A DNA stretch of 64,000 nucleotides from Streptomyces sp. CB09001 (GTDB taxonomy: Bacteria; Actinomycetota; Actinomycetes; Streptomycetales; Streptomycetaceae): positions 7,493,001 through 7,557,000 of the forward strand of contig NZ_CP026730.1 in assembly GCF_003369795.1 (NCBI RefSeq), in the 5' to 3' direction. The notes beneath the pieces were generated by a model. The model did not search any database and had not been told where the DNA came from. It was given only the letters and a program-made list of their open reading frames with translations. Both the position numbers and the translations under genes were made by a program. The stretch's first letter is position 1. Every line of letters starts with the position of its first letter. Shown piece after piece: positions 16,490 through 25,669 of this stretch.

Positions 16490-17725
16490 ATGACACCCCC
16501 CGAATCCCCGACGGCCTCCCACACCCCCGGCGCCACCCCGCCCCGCGACTTCCCGATCCGTCGCGGCTGCCCCTTCGCCGCGCCCGCCGAGTACGCCGCG
16601 CTGCGCACCGACGACCCGGTCGCCCGCGTCACCCTGCCGACCCGGCGGGAAGCCTGGGTCGTGACCCGCTACGACGACGTCCGGGAACTGCTCTCCGACC
16701 CGCGCGCCAGCGCCGACATCCGCCGCCCGGGCTTCCCCGCTCTCGGGGAGGGCGAGCAGGAGGCCGGGGCCAGGTTCCGCCCCTTCATCCGCACCGACGC
16801 CCCCGAGCACACCCGCTACCGGCGCATGCTGCTGCCCGCGTTCACCGTGCGCCGGGTCCGCGCCATGCGGCCCGCCGTACAGGCACGGGTCGACGAGATC
16901 CTGGACGGCATGCTGGACGCCGGCGGTCCGGTGGACCTCGTGAGCGCGTACGCCAACGCCGTCTCCACGTCGGTGATCTGCGAACTGCTCGGCATCCCGC
17001 GGCACGACCTGGAGTTCTTCCGGGACGTCACCAGGATCTCCGGCTCCCGCAACAGCACCGCGGAGCAGGTCTCCGAAGCCCTCGGCGGCCTCTTCGGCCT
17101 GCTCGCCGGGCTGGTCGCCGAGCGCCGGGAGGAACCCCGCGACGACCTGATATCGAAGCTCGTCACCGACCACCTGGTCCCCGGCAACGTGACGACGGAG
17201 CAGCTGCTGTCCACCCTCGGCATCACCATCAACGCCGGCCGCGAGACCACCACCAGCATGATCGCCCTGAGCACCCTGCTCCTCCTGGACCGGCCGGAGC
17301 TGCTGGCGGAACTGCGCCAGGACCCCGCCCTGATGCCCGCGGCCGTCGACGAACTCCTGCGCGTCCTGTCCGTCGCCGACTCCATTCCACTGCGTGTCGC
17401 CGCCGAGGACATCGAGCTGTCCGGCCGCACCGTCCCCGCCGACGACGGCGTCATCGCGCTCCTCGCCGGGGCCAACCACGACCCCGAGCAGTTCGACGAC
17501 CCCGAGCGGGTCGACTTCCGCCGCACGGACAACCACCACGTGGCCTTCGGCTACGGCGTGCACCAGTGCGTCGGTCAGCACCTGGCGAGGCTGGAGCTGG
17601 AGGTCGCCCTGGAAACGCTCGTCCACCGCGTCCCCACGCTGCGCCTCGCGGGGGACCGGGACCAGGTCGTCGTCAAGCACGACTCGGCCACCCTCGGCCT
17701 CGAAGAACTGATGGTGACCTGGTGA
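16490..17725 (+). CDS. Cytochrome P450, CYP105-like
   Basis: 411-aa soluble bacterial P450 that begins 8 bp after the previous stop. The haem-binding loop is FGYGVHQCVGQ with Cys360 as axial ligand; the I-helix reads AGRETTTS (acid-alcohol pair E-T); the ExxR motif is ELLR. HDPEQFDDPERVDFRR before the haem loop is typical of CYP105. In S. coelicolor the coelibactin locus encodes CYP105N1 (SCO7686) at this position; its exact substrate was not settled as far as I know. It presumably hydroxylates or oxidises the ring system or a precursor. No ferredoxin gene lies next to it, so electrons must come from elsewhere. Confidence 0.93.
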   Translation: MTPPESPTASHTPGATPPRDFPIRRGCPFAAPAEYAALRTDDPVARVTLPTRREAWVVTRYDDVRELLSDPRASADIRRPGFPALGEGEQEAGARFRPFIRTDAPEHTRYRRMLLPAFTVRRVRAMRPAVQARVDEILDGMLDAGGPVDLVSAYANAVSTSVICELLGIPRHDLEFFRDVTRISGSRNSTAEQVSEALGGLFGLLAGLVAERREEPRDDLISKLVTDHLVPGNVTTEQLLSTLGITINAGRETTTSMIALSTLLLLDRPELLAELRQDPALMPAAVDELLRVLSVADSIPLRVAAEDIELSGRTVPADDGVIALLAGANHDPEQFDDPERVDFRRTDNHHVAFGYGVHQCVGQHLARLELEVALETLVHRVPTLRLAGDRDQVVVKHDSATLGLEELMVTW

Positions 17726-18555
17726 CCGCCGCCTTCCCGTCGAACTCCTCCGCCCGCGCCGGACGTGCCGACAGCCCGTGGATCAGACGGTGGAACGAGG
17801 GTTCCGCCTCCCGGCTCACGCTGATCTGCCTGCCGCACGCCGGGGGCAGCGCGGGCTTCTACCGGCCCTGGGCGGCGCTGATGCCCCCCGAGGTCGAACT
17901 CGTCGCCCTCCAGTACCCGGGCCGCGAGGACCGCTTCGACGACCCGGAAAGCACGAGTATGGGCGAGCTGGTGACCGCGGTGGCGGACGCCGTACTGCCG
18001 CTGCTCGACCGGCCCTACGCCCTCTTCGGACACAGCATGGGCTCCGCCGTGGCCTGGGAACTGGCCCACGAACTGGACCGCCGCGAAGCCCCCGGCCCGC
18101 GCCGGCTCTTCGCCTCCGGCCGGGCCGCCCCCGGTACGGCGGTGACCGGGCAACTGCACCGCCAGGACGACGACGTCCTGTGCGCGGAACTGGCCCGGCT
18201 CGGCGGCACCAGCCGTGAGGTCCTCGACGACCCGGGGCTGCGCTCCCTCGTCCTCACCGCCGTCCGCCACGACTACCGGATCATCGAAACCCACCGGCCC
18301 GAGGGGCGGCCGCCGCTGTCCTGCCCGATCCACGTGCTGACCGGCCACACCGGCCCGGAACTCGGCGAGCAGCGCAGCCGCGACCGGGCCGGCGGCTGGG
18401 CGGACCTCACCACCGCCCGCACCGAGGTCCTGGTCTTCCCCGGCGACCACTTCTACCTCACGCCGCGACGCCGTGAGGTGGCCGCCACCGTGCTGCGCAG
18501 GATGGACCCGTCGCTGACCACGGACGCCCGGCGCACCTGGCCGAGCACCCCGTGA
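17722..18555 (+). CDS. Type II (editing) thioesterase
   Basis: 277-aa alpha/beta hydrolase; the GTG overlaps the P450 stop (GTGA). LICLPHAGGSAGFYRPWA, LQYPGREDRF and the nucleophile elbow GHSMGS identify the GrsT/YbtT family, which strips misacylated or stalled groups from carrier domains. The C-terminal PGDHFYL holds the catalytic His. At the strand where most relatives place the catalytic Asp (GD/GxxDP) this protein reads LTGHTGPELG, with no Asp, so the third triad member is either displaced or missing. Genomic position agrees with SCO7687. Confidence 0.88.
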   Translation: MTAAFPSNSSARAGRADSPWIRRWNEGSASRLTLICLPHAGGSAGFYRPWAALMPPEVELVALQYPGREDRFDDPESTSMGELVTAVADAVLPLLDRPYALFGHSMGSAVAWELAHELDRREAPGPRRLFASGRAAPGTAVTGQLHRQDDDVLCAELARLGGTSREVLDDPGLRSLVLTAVRHDYRIIETHRPEGRPPLSCPIHVLTGHTGPELGEQRSRDRAGGWADLTTARTEVLVFPGDHFYLTPRRREVAATVLRRMDPSLTTDARRTWPSTP

Positions 18556-18565
18556 GGAGACTGTC

Positions 18566-19294
18566 GTGATCGACTACTACTCGACCTCGGCCGAGTTCTA
18601 CGAGCTGGTCGCCACCCGGCACACCGCCAGCAGCGGCCCGCCGCTGACCCGCGTCCTGACGGGCCTGGACGTTTCGCACGGCCCGGTACTGGAGATCGGC
18701 GCGGGCACCGGACGCGTGACCGAGGTCATCGCCGCGGCGCTCCCCGAGGCGGAGATTTTCGCCGCCGAACCGTCGGCCACCATGCGGGCCATGCTCACCT
18801 CCCGGGTCGCCCGCGACCCGGACCTGCGGCGCCGGGTGACGGTGGTCGACGGCGCCGCCCAGGACCTCGTCCTGCCCGAACGGCTCTCCGCCGTCGTCGT
18901 CTTCGGCGTGGCCGGTCATCTCACCGTCCCCGAACGCGTGGCGCTGTGGAAGCGGCTCGCGGCCCGCCTGCCGGACGGTGCGCCCGTCGTCGTGGAACTC
19001 ATGGGGGTCTCCTCACCCCGCCACATCCCCCCGGTGATGTCCCTGAGGGAGACCATCGGCCGCCAGACCTACGAGTGGTGGATCGGCGGCGAACCCACCG
19101 AGGGCGACGCCATGCGCTTCACCACGACCTGGAAGGTCCTGCGCGACGGCCGCACCGTGCGCGAGGTCGCCGACAGCTACGACTGGCACACCTTCGACGT
19201 CGCCCGCCTGGCCCGCGAGGCGGGCATGACCAGCCGCCGCATCACCGAGGCGGGCGGCCGGCCCATCCCCGAAATCGGAGTACTCGTCAAGTGA
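18566..19294 (+). CDS. Class I SAM-dependent methyltransferase (paralogue of the fused domain)
   Basis: 242-aa methyltransferase, GTG start with a GAGGAG-like site ~10 bp upstream. VLEIGAGTGRVTE (from residue 41) is SAM motif I and AEPSATMRAMLTSRV follows. The sequence aligns end to end with the C-terminal half of the reductase fusion at 14556-16481, including SAEFYELVA, YEWWIGGEPTEGDAMR and YDWHTFDVARLAREAGMT. S. coelicolor coelibactin also has a gene here (SCO7688). With the MT domain of NRPS 2 this gives three methyltransferase domains in one operon, more than the single N-methyl of pyochelin requires. Confidence 0.85.
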   Translation: MIDYYSTSAEFYELVATRHTASSGPPLTRVLTGLDVSHGPVLEIGAGTGRVTEVIAAALPEAEIFAAEPSATMRAMLTSRVARDPDLRRRVTVVDGAAQDLVLPERLSAVVVFGVAGHLTVPERVALWKRLAARLPDGAPVVVELMGVSSPRHIPPVMSLRETIGRQTYEWWIGGEPTEGDAMRFTTTWKVLRDGRTVREVADSYDWHTFDVARLAREAGMTSRRITEAGGRPIPEIGVLVK

Positions 19295-21123
19295 AGTCAC
19301 AACCGCCCGAGACCGGCCCGGGCCCGGTGTCCCGGACCCCGGCAGCCCCCGGCGCGGGCGCCGGGGCACCCCCGCGCCCGCCGCATCCCTTGCGCGAGCT
19401 GACCGGACCCGTCCGGGGCCGGCTGTCCGTCGCCGTCGGCCTCCAGTCCGTCGCGGCCCTCGCCGGAGTGGTGCCGTTCATCGCCGTCTCCGAGATCGCC
19501 GACCGGCTCACGGCGGGGACCCCAGACGACGGTGACACCCTGTGGCCGCTGGTCGCGCTGGCCTGCGCGGCGGGCCTCCTCGCCCTGGCGTGCGGCACCG
19601 CGGCCGGTGCCCTCGCCCACATCGCCGACAACGACCTCCAACTCGCCCTCCGCCGCCGACTCGCCCGGCACATCGGGCGGCTGCCGCTCGGCCGGCTCAC
19701 CGAGCGGGGCACCGGCCAGGTCAAACAGGCGGTGCAGGACGACGTGAGCGCGCTGCACACGCTGTTCGCCCACACCCTGCTCGACGTCGTCGCCGTGCTC
19801 ACCGCACCGGTCCTCGCACTGGCCTACCTGTTCACCGTCGACTGGCGCCTCGCCCTGGTCAGTGTCGTCCCCCTGCTGCTCGGCGTGTTCCTGTTTAGCC
19901 GGGCCATGGCGGGCGCGGCGGCACAGATGGCCGAGTTCGGTGCCGCGCTGGGGCGGATCTCCGCCGCCGCCGTGGAGTTCGCCTCCGGCATCGCCGTCTT
20001 CAAGAGCTTCGGGCGCGGCCGCAAGGCCCACGAGCGTTTCGTCGACGCCACCGAGGGCTTCGCCGACTTCTTCTCCCGCTGGGTCCGTACCACCCTGGTC
20101 AGTTCCACCGCCGCCGTGCTGGTGGTCACCCCGGCCGTGGTCCTGCTGCTCCTGACGGTGCTGGGCGCCGTGTTCGTCACCCAGGACCGGCTGACCGGCG
20201 CCGAACTCGTCCCCTTCCTCCTGCTGGGCCCCGCCGTCGCCGCTCCCATGGGCGTCGTCGGCCCGCGCATCCAGCAGATCCGGGCCGGCCAGGCCGCCGC
20301 CGTCCGCATCACGGAGCTGCTGCACGCCCCGACCCTCCCCGAGCCCGCCGGCCCGGTCCTGCCCGACGGCCACCACGTCTGCCTGCGCGGCGTGTCCTTC
20401 ACCTACGACGGGCAGACCGACGTCCTGCGCGACATCGACCTCGACCTCGCGCCCGGCACGGTCACCGCGCTGGTCGGACCCTCCGGCTCGGGCAAGTCCA
20501 CCCTGGCCTCGCTGCTGCCCCGCTTCCACGACGTCACCGCCGGCAGGGTGACCCTCGGTGGCGCCGACCTCCGCGACATCCCCGCGGCCGAGCTGTACCG
20601 GCGGGTCGGATTCGTCCTTCAGGACGTACGGCTGCTGCGGGCGAGCGTCGCCGACAACATCCGTCTGGGCCGCCCCGAAGCCACCGACGAGGAAGTCGAG
20701 CAGTGCGCCCGTGCCGCCCGCATCCACGACCGCGTCACGGCACTGCCCGATGGCTACGCGACCGAACTCGGCACGACCGTCACACTCTCCGGCGGCGAGG
20801 CACAACGCCTCTCCATCGCGAGAGCCCTGCTCGCCGACGCCCCCGTCCTCGTACTCGACGAGGCGACCGCGTACGCCGACCCGCACTCCGAGGCACTGAT
20901 CCAGGACGCGCTGTCCGCGCTCGCGGCCGGCCGCACCCTGCTCGTCATCGCCCATCGGCTGCCGACCGTCCGCCACGCCGACCGGATCGTGGTGCTGGAG
21001 GACGGACGCGTCACCGAACAGGGCCGCCACGACGACCTCGTCGCCGCCGGGGGCCGTTACGCCACCCTCTGGGACGCCCAGAGCAGCAGCACGGACGACA
21101 TCCGAGAAGGAAGTGCACGATGA
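19291..21123 (+). CDS. ABC half-transporter 1 (YbtP/IrtA-like, exporter fold)
   Basis: 610-aa membrane protein with fused ATPase; the GTG overlaps the methyltransferase stop. A Pro/Ala-rich N-terminal tail (~1-35) precedes about six transmembrane helices (first: LSVAVGLQSVAALAGVVPFI) and a nucleotide-binding domain with Walker A GPSGSGKST (~396), signature LSGGEAQRLSIARAL and Walker B VLVLDEAT. The D-loop reads AYADP. It pairs with the next gene, with which it overlaps by ATGA, as a heterodimer. Such exporter-fold pairs (YbtPQ, IrtAB) act as importers of ferric siderophores, so direction cannot be read from fold. Homologues SCO7689/7690 flank the coelibactin genes. Confidence 0.92.
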   Translation: MKSQPPETGPGPVSRTPAAPGAGAGAPPRPPHPLRELTGPVRGRLSVAVGLQSVAALAGVVPFIAVSEIADRLTAGTPDDGDTLWPLVALACAAGLLALACGTAAGALAHIADNDLQLALRRRLARHIGRLPLGRLTERGTGQVKQAVQDDVSALHTLFAHTLLDVVAVLTAPVLALAYLFTVDWRLALVSVVPLLLGVFLFSRAMAGAAAQMAEFGAALGRISAAAVEFASGIAVFKSFGRGRKAHERFVDATEGFADFFSRWVRTTLVSSTAAVLVVTPAVVLLLLTVLGAVFVTQDRLTGAELVPFLLLGPAVAAPMGVVGPRIQQIRAGQAAAVRITELLHAPTLPEPAGPVLPDGHHVCLRGVSFTYDGQTDVLRDIDLDLAPGTVTALVGPSGSGKSTLASLLPRFHDVTAGRVTLGGADLRDIPAAELYRRVGFVLQDVRLLRASVADNIRLGRPEATDEEVEQCARAARIHDRVTALPDGYATELGTTVTLSGGEAQRLSIARALLADAPVLVLDEATAYADPHSEALIQDALSALAAGRTLLVIAHRLPTVRHADRIVVLEDGRVTEQGRHDDLVAAGGRYATLWDAQSSSTDDIREGSAR

Positions 21124-22883
21124 TCCGTCAGCTCTACCGGGTCCTCGGGCCGGAAGGCTCCCGCCCGCTCAACCGGCTGCTCGTCCTCCAGTGCGGCGCG
21201 GCGGTCCTCCAGGGTGTGGCCTTCGCCCTCCTGGTGCCCGTCCTGCGAGCCCTGCTCGGCCCCGAACCCGACGACGTGTGGCCCTGGCTGACGGCATTCG
21301 TGGCCTGCGTGCTCGCGCACGCCGTGCTCCAGGGCGCGGCCGTCGGCGGCGGGTTCACCGTCGGTTCCCAGCTCTCCCGGGTGCTGCACCGCCGTATGGC
21401 CGACCAGGCCCTGCGCCTGCCGCTCGGCTGGTTCAGCGCCGGCCGCACGGCCGAGTTCAGCAGGCTCGCCGGACAGAACGTCATCCAGGTCATGAGCACC
21501 CCCGCCCACCTGCTGCGCCCGTTCATCGGCTCCCTGCTCACCCCGGCGACGCTGGTGGCCGCGACGTTCTTCTTCGACGTCCGCACCGCCCTGGTGCTGC
21601 TGGTCTGCGCGCCCGTGCTGTTCGCCGTCCAGGCGGCGAGCGGCGCCGTGATGCGCCGGCTCGACCTGGGCCGCGACGCCGCGATCGGCGAGTCCGCCGA
21701 CCGGGTCCTGGAGTACACGCGCAACCAGCCGGTCCTGCGGGCGTTCGGCCGGACCGCCGAGGGATACGGTGCGCTGGACGACGCCCTGGTGGCCGAGGCG
21801 CGCGCCGACCGGCGGCTCATCGCGCGGGGGCTGCCCGGACTGGTCTCGTTCTCCTTCGCCACCCGGCTCGTGTTCGCCCTGCTGCTCGCCCTCGGGGTGT
21901 CCTGGCAGCTCGACGGATCGCTGTCCGTACCCACCCTGCTGGCGCTCCTCGTGCTGCTGGTCCGCCTGATCGACAGCGTGTCGTCCGCCGCCGAGGCCGG
22001 CGCCGGGATGCGCATCGCCCGCAACACCCTGGAACGCCTCGGCGCGGTCCTCGACGAACCGCCGTTCCCCCAGCCCGCCGAGCCGCGGACACCGCGCGAC
22101 GCGAGCGTGGAGTTCGACAGGGTCGGCTTCCGCTACGACGGCGGCGGCGACCCGGTGGCCGGGACGGCCGCACGCCCGGTCCTGAACGACGTGACCTTCC
22201 GCCTGCCCGAGCGCAGCATGACAGCGCTGGTCGGGCCCTCCGGCGCGGGCAAGACCACGGTCGCCCATCTGCTCGCCCGCTTCCGGGACACGACCGGGGG
22301 CACCGTCCGCATCGGCGGCGTCGACGTCCGCGAGATCGGCGCAGACGACCTCGCGGCCCACGTGTCCCTCGTCTTCCAGGACGTCTACCTCTTCGACGGC
22401 ACGATCGAGGAGAACGTCCGCATCGCCGCCCCCGGCGCGGACCCCGGCGAACTGGCCGAGGCCGCGGCCCTGTCCGGGCTCGACCGTGTGATCGAGGAGC
22501 TGCCCGAGGGGTGGGCGACGAAGGTGGGCGAGGGCGGCGCGCGACTGTCCGGCGGACAGCGGCAACGGGTGTCCATCGCCCGCGCACTCCTCAAGGACGC
22601 CCCGATCCTCGTCCTCGACGAGGCCACCGCCGCCCTCGACCAGGAGAACGAGGCACTGTTCGTCCGGGCCGTGCGGGCCCTGGCGGCCCGCAAGACCCTC
22701 CTGGTCATCGCGCACCGGCTGAGCACCGTCGTGAGCGCCGATCAGATCCTGCTCCTGGACGACGGCGAGATCACCGAACGGGGCACGCACGACGACCTGG
22801 TGGCGGCGGGAGGAACGTACGCCTCCTTCTGGGAGCGGCGGTCGCAGGCCCACGGCTGGCGCCTGGAGGCGGCCCCGTCATGA
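21120..22883 (+). CDS. ABC half-transporter 2 (YbtQ/IrtB-like, exporter fold)
   Basis: 587-aa partner of the preceding half-transporter; ATG at 21120 overlaps its stop. The N-terminal membrane domain starts at ~20 (LLVLQCGAAVLQGVAFALLV) and the ATPase has Walker A GPSGAGKTT (~372), signature LSGGQRQRVSIARALL, Walker B ILVLDEAT and the H-loop IAHRLST. Membrane-embedded and likely heterodimeric. No solute-binding protein or SIP-type reductase is encoded in the visible operon, which fits the YbtPQ/IrtAB mode in which no periplasmic binding protein is needed. Confidence 0.92.
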   Translation: MIRQLYRVLGPEGSRPLNRLLVLQCGAAVLQGVAFALLVPVLRALLGPEPDDVWPWLTAFVACVLAHAVLQGAAVGGGFTVGSQLSRVLHRRMADQALRLPLGWFSAGRTAEFSRLAGQNVIQVMSTPAHLLRPFIGSLLTPATLVAATFFFDVRTALVLLVCAPVLFAVQAASGAVMRRLDLGRDAAIGESADRVLEYTRNQPVLRAFGRTAEGYGALDDALVAEARADRRLIARGLPGLVSFSFATRLVFALLLALGVSWQLDGSLSVPTLLALLVLLVRLIDSVSSAAEAGAGMRIARNTLERLGAVLDEPPFPQPAEPRTPRDASVEFDRVGFRYDGGGDPVAGTAARPVLNDVTFRLPERSMTALVGPSGAGKTTVAHLLARFRDTTGGTVRIGGVDVREIGADDLAAHVSLVFQDVYLFDGTIEENVRIAAPGADPGELAEAAALSGLDRVIEELPEGWATKVGEGGARLSGGQRQRVSIARALLKDAPILVLDEATAALDQENEALFVRAVRALAARKTLLVIAHRLSTVVSADQILLLDDGEITERGTHDDLVAAGGTYASFWERRSQAHGWRLEAAPS

Positions 22884-22945
22884 CCCCTCGCCCGACACCC
22901 GACACCACCCCGGCCCAGCGGCAGAGAGAAGGCACGACACGATGA
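22880..22945 (+). CDS. 21-codon ORF bridging the transporter and salicylate synthase genes
   Basis: ATG at 22880 overlaps the stop of ABC half-transporter 2 (ATGA), and its own TGA at 22943-22945 overlaps the ATG of the salicylate synthase (ATGA). The predicted peptide, MTPRPTPDTTPAQRQREGTT plus Arg, has no recognisable domain. It restores the end-to-end coupling used at the other junctions of the operon, so it may be read by terminating ribosomes simply to reach the next start. It could also be fortuitous: AGAGAAGG at 22923-22930 could serve the synthase directly. Confidence 0.4.
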   Translation: MTPRPTPDTTPAQRQREGTTR

Positions 22946-24357
22946 CCACCGGATCCCGGAACACCTGGGAGGCATGGGCGAGCTCCGTCCCACCGCTCGC
23001 GCGCGCGAGCACCCGGGAGCCCTGCCGCGACCCGGCCGCCACCGCCACCCGCCTCGCACGGGCGGGCCTCGCGGACCAGTTCGTGGTGTACGAGTCGGAG
23101 GGCGGGATCTGGCACTTCGCGGCGGGCTCCGACGTGAGCGTCACCGCGAACGCCACCGGCATCACCGCGCGGGCCGCCGGGCGTACCTGGACCTCGCGCA
23201 CGGAGCAGCGGCCACTGACGGCGTTCGCCGCCGCCCTGTCCGCCTTGTCGCCCGTATCCGCGCGGCCCGACGAGAGTGGCGAAGGGCGCCGCTTCTACGG
23301 CTGGGCGGCCTTCGAACTCGCCCACCTCCTGCACGCGGACCCCGCGACGGCCGGAGACCGGCCCCTGCTGCACGCCCTGATCCCGTCCGTCGAAGTGACC
23401 CTCACCGGCGACTCGACGGTGGTCCGCGCGGTGGACGAGGCATGGGTGCGCAAGGTCGCCGACCTGCTCGCGGAGCCTGCGGCCGAGCAGACCTCGCACG
23501 ACGAACCGGCGCGGCACCGGACCGAGGAGGTCATCGCCGTCGGCACCGCCGCCTACGGCCGAGCGGTCTCCCGTACGGTCCGGGACATCCGTGCCGGGTT
23601 GCTGGAGAAGGCCGTGGTCTCCCGACAGGTGCCGCTGCCCGCCGAGCCCCGCCCGGACTTCGCCGCGACCTATCTCGCGGGCCGCCGGGCCAACACACCG
23701 GCCCGTTCCTACCTGCTGGACCTCGGCGGCTACCGGGCCGCCGGATTCAGCCCCGAGACCGTTCTCGAGGTCGGGGACGACGGTCGGGTCAGCACCCAGC
23801 CGCTCGCGGGCACCCGCGCGCTGGGGGCCGATCCGGCGGAGAACGAGCGCCGGCGCGCGGAACTGCTCAGCGACCCCAAGGAGATACACGAACACGCCGT
23901 GTCCGTACGTCTCGCCTGGGACGAGATGGCGGCCGTGTGCCGCCCCGGCTCGGTCGTGGTCGAGGAGTACATGTCGGTCCGCCCACGAGGATCGGTGCAG
24001 CACCTGGCCTCAAGGGTGACGGGCCGGCTCCGGCCGGACGCCGGACCCTGGGACGCCTTCGCCTCCCTGTTCCCTGCGATCACCGCCACCGGAGTCTCCA
24101 AACGCGCCGCGCTCCAGGCCCTGGCCCGCCACGAGGAGGGGCCACGCGGCCTGTACGGCGGGGCGGTCTTCCGGGGGAGCACCAGCGGCGCCCTTGACGC
24201 CGCCCTCGTCCTGCGCACCCTCATCGGCGCGGGCGACGAGGCGTGGCTGCGAGCCGGCGCCGGGGTCACCGCTCAGTCGAGCCCCGAGCGGGAGACCGAG
24301 GAGACCTGCGAGAAACTCCGCAGCGTCGCCCCGTACCTGAGGTTCTCCCGCACTTGA
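22942..24357 (+). CDS. Salicylate synthase (MbtI/YbtS/Irp9 family)
   Basis: 471-aa chorismate-utilising enzyme that converts chorismate through isochorismate to salicylate plus pyruvate, supplying the starter acid. Family marks are GFSPETVLEV, the PLAGTRALG loop, LLSDPKEIHEHAVSV (metal-binding Glu region), VRPRGSVQHLASRVTG and FPAITATGVSKRAAL, all close in pattern to MbtI. Length fits the family (~430-450 aa plus a short N-terminal tail). It is the last gene of the operon: 125 bp of non-coding DNA follow before an unrelated secreted protein. S. coelicolor SCO7691 lies at the corresponding end of its cluster, but I cannot confirm that it is this enzyme. Confidence 0.93.
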   Translation: MTTGSRNTWEAWASSVPPLARASTREPCRDPAATATRLARAGLADQFVVYESEGGIWHFAAGSDVSVTANATGITARAAGRTWTSRTEQRPLTAFAAALSALSPVSARPDESGEGRRFYGWAAFELAHLLHADPATAGDRPLLHALIPSVEVTLTGDSTVVRAVDEAWVRKVADLLAEPAAEQTSHDEPARHRTEEVIAVGTAAYGRAVSRTVRDIRAGLLEKAVVSRQVPLPAEPRPDFAATYLAGRRANTPARSYLLDLGGYRAAGFSPETVLEVGDDGRVSTQPLAGTRALGADPAENERRRAELLSDPKEIHEHAVSVRLAWDEMAAVCRPGSVVVEEYMSVRPRGSVQHLASRVTGRLRPDAGPWDAFASLFPAITATGVSKRAALQALARHEEGPRGLYGGAVFRGSTSGALDAALVLRTLIGAGDEAWLRAGAGVTAQSSPERETEETCEKLRSVAPYLRFSRT

Positions 24358-24482
24358 CCGGAACCGTGCCTTTCAATAGTCATGCGGCACATTGACCCCA
24401 CACCGCCGTCGGGGTTGCATGGACGAGGCCCTCCGGTGGGGAACGGGGGCGAAGGACCACGTCCTGACCGAGGGGGAAAAAG

Positions 24483-25604
24483 ATGAGGCGAAACACCGGT
24501 CGGAGCGCCGTCGGACGGGTGCGCGCCGCCTTGGGCGCCACGGCCCTGATCTGCGCGGTCACGACCGCGTTACCCGGAGCCGCCTCCGCCGCGCCCGTGC
24601 CCCTGGCGGGCGTCGCGGACAGCAGCGGATCCGAAGTCGAGCGGATCAGTGTCGCGGCCGACGGCACCCAGGGCGACGGTGACTCCACAGGCGGCACGAT
24701 CACGACCGACGGCCGGAGCATCGCCTTCTCGTCGGCGGCAAAGAACCTCACCCCCGTCGCCCCGGGGACGGGGGACAGGGTGTTCGTCCGTGACCGGCGG
24801 ATGAACCAGACCACGCTGATGAGCACCGTCACCTCTGTCATCCAGCATCCTGTGATCAGCGGTGACGGGCAATACGTTGCCCTGTGGGGGCTGTTGTTCA
24901 GAGACACCAAGACCTTCCTGTCCCAGGTGGGCTCGGCGAGCACGATCGGCATCAACTGCTCGGGCCTCAGCTGCAGTCGGCCGTCACTGAGTACGGACGG
25001 CCGCTACGTCGCCCAGGTCGCCACCTTCGGCCGACCGCCGTCCCGGCAACGCATCGAGGTACGGGACTGGCACGCCGGCACGGTGGAGACCGTCGCCGAG
25101 TTCGAGCACACCGTCTCGGCCCGGCCGTCCGTCAGCGGTGACGGCCGCTTCGTCGCCTACCAGGACGGCCGGGCGGAGGACGTCTTCGTGTGGGACCGGA
25201 CCGACGACACGTCCTCCGGCCCGATCGAGGGTCCGTCCAAGGCGGCGACGCTCGTGCAGATCAGCAAGGACGGCAGCAAGGTCGTCTACCTCTCGGGCTC
25301 CGACACCTACGTCCACGACGAGCGGTCGGGCACCGGCCAACTGGTGCCGGACGCAAGCGGGCTGGCCATCGATCCCACCGGCCGCCACCTGCTGTACGCC
25401 CCGCACGACACGAGCGGACCGTCGCTCGTGCTGCGCGACCTGGAGACGGGTTACGAGGAGGTGGTGTCGAACCGGGCCGCCTCGGCCGGGACCGACTCGG
25501 TCAGCGCCGGTGGGCGCGACGTGGTCTTCCATTCCGCGGCCGACGACATCGTGCCCGGCGACACCAACGGCAGGTCGGACGTCTTCGTCCGCCGCTTCTA
25601 CTGA
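24483..25604 (+). CDS. Secreted TolB/PD40-type beta-propeller protein
   Basis: 373-aa protein with a clear Sec signal peptide (RR-containing n-region, core ALGATALICAVTTALPG, likely cut after ASA near residue 36). The mature part is built of repeats of the S.DGRYVAF type: ITTDGRSIAFSSAA, LSTDGRYVAQ, VSGDGRFVAYQD, ISKDGSKVVYLSG and SAGGRDVVFHSAADDIVPGD. This is the WD40-like PD40 beta-propeller pattern common in Streptomyces secreted proteins. The ATG is preceded by GAGGGGG. Ligand and role are unknown. It is not visibly part of the metallophore operon. Confidence 0.8.
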   Translation: MRRNTGRSAVGRVRAALGATALICAVTTALPGAASAAPVPLAGVADSSGSEVERISVAADGTQGDGDSTGGTITTDGRSIAFSSAAKNLTPVAPGTGDRVFVRDRRMNQTTLMSTVTSVIQHPVISGDGQYVALWGLLFRDTKTFLSQVGSASTIGINCSGLSCSRPSLSTDGRYVAQVATFGRPPSRQRIEVRDWHAGTVETVAEFEHTVSARPSVSGDGRFVAYQDGRAEDVFVWDRTDDTSSGPIEGPSKAATLVQISKDGSKVVYLSGSDTYVHDERSGTGQLVPDASGLAIDPTGRHLLYAPHDTSGPSLVLRDLETGYEEVVSNRAASAGTDSVSAGGRDVVFHSAADDIVPGDTNGRSDVFVRRFY

Positions 25605-25669
25605 TCGGACCGACGCCTACGCAACGGACGAGTCATCGAGACAAGGGGGGACATGGCGGTGCTCACGGG

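Noticed and set aside
24358..24482. Terminator after salicylate synthase
   Set aside because: No stem of convincing length or T-run found in this stretch.
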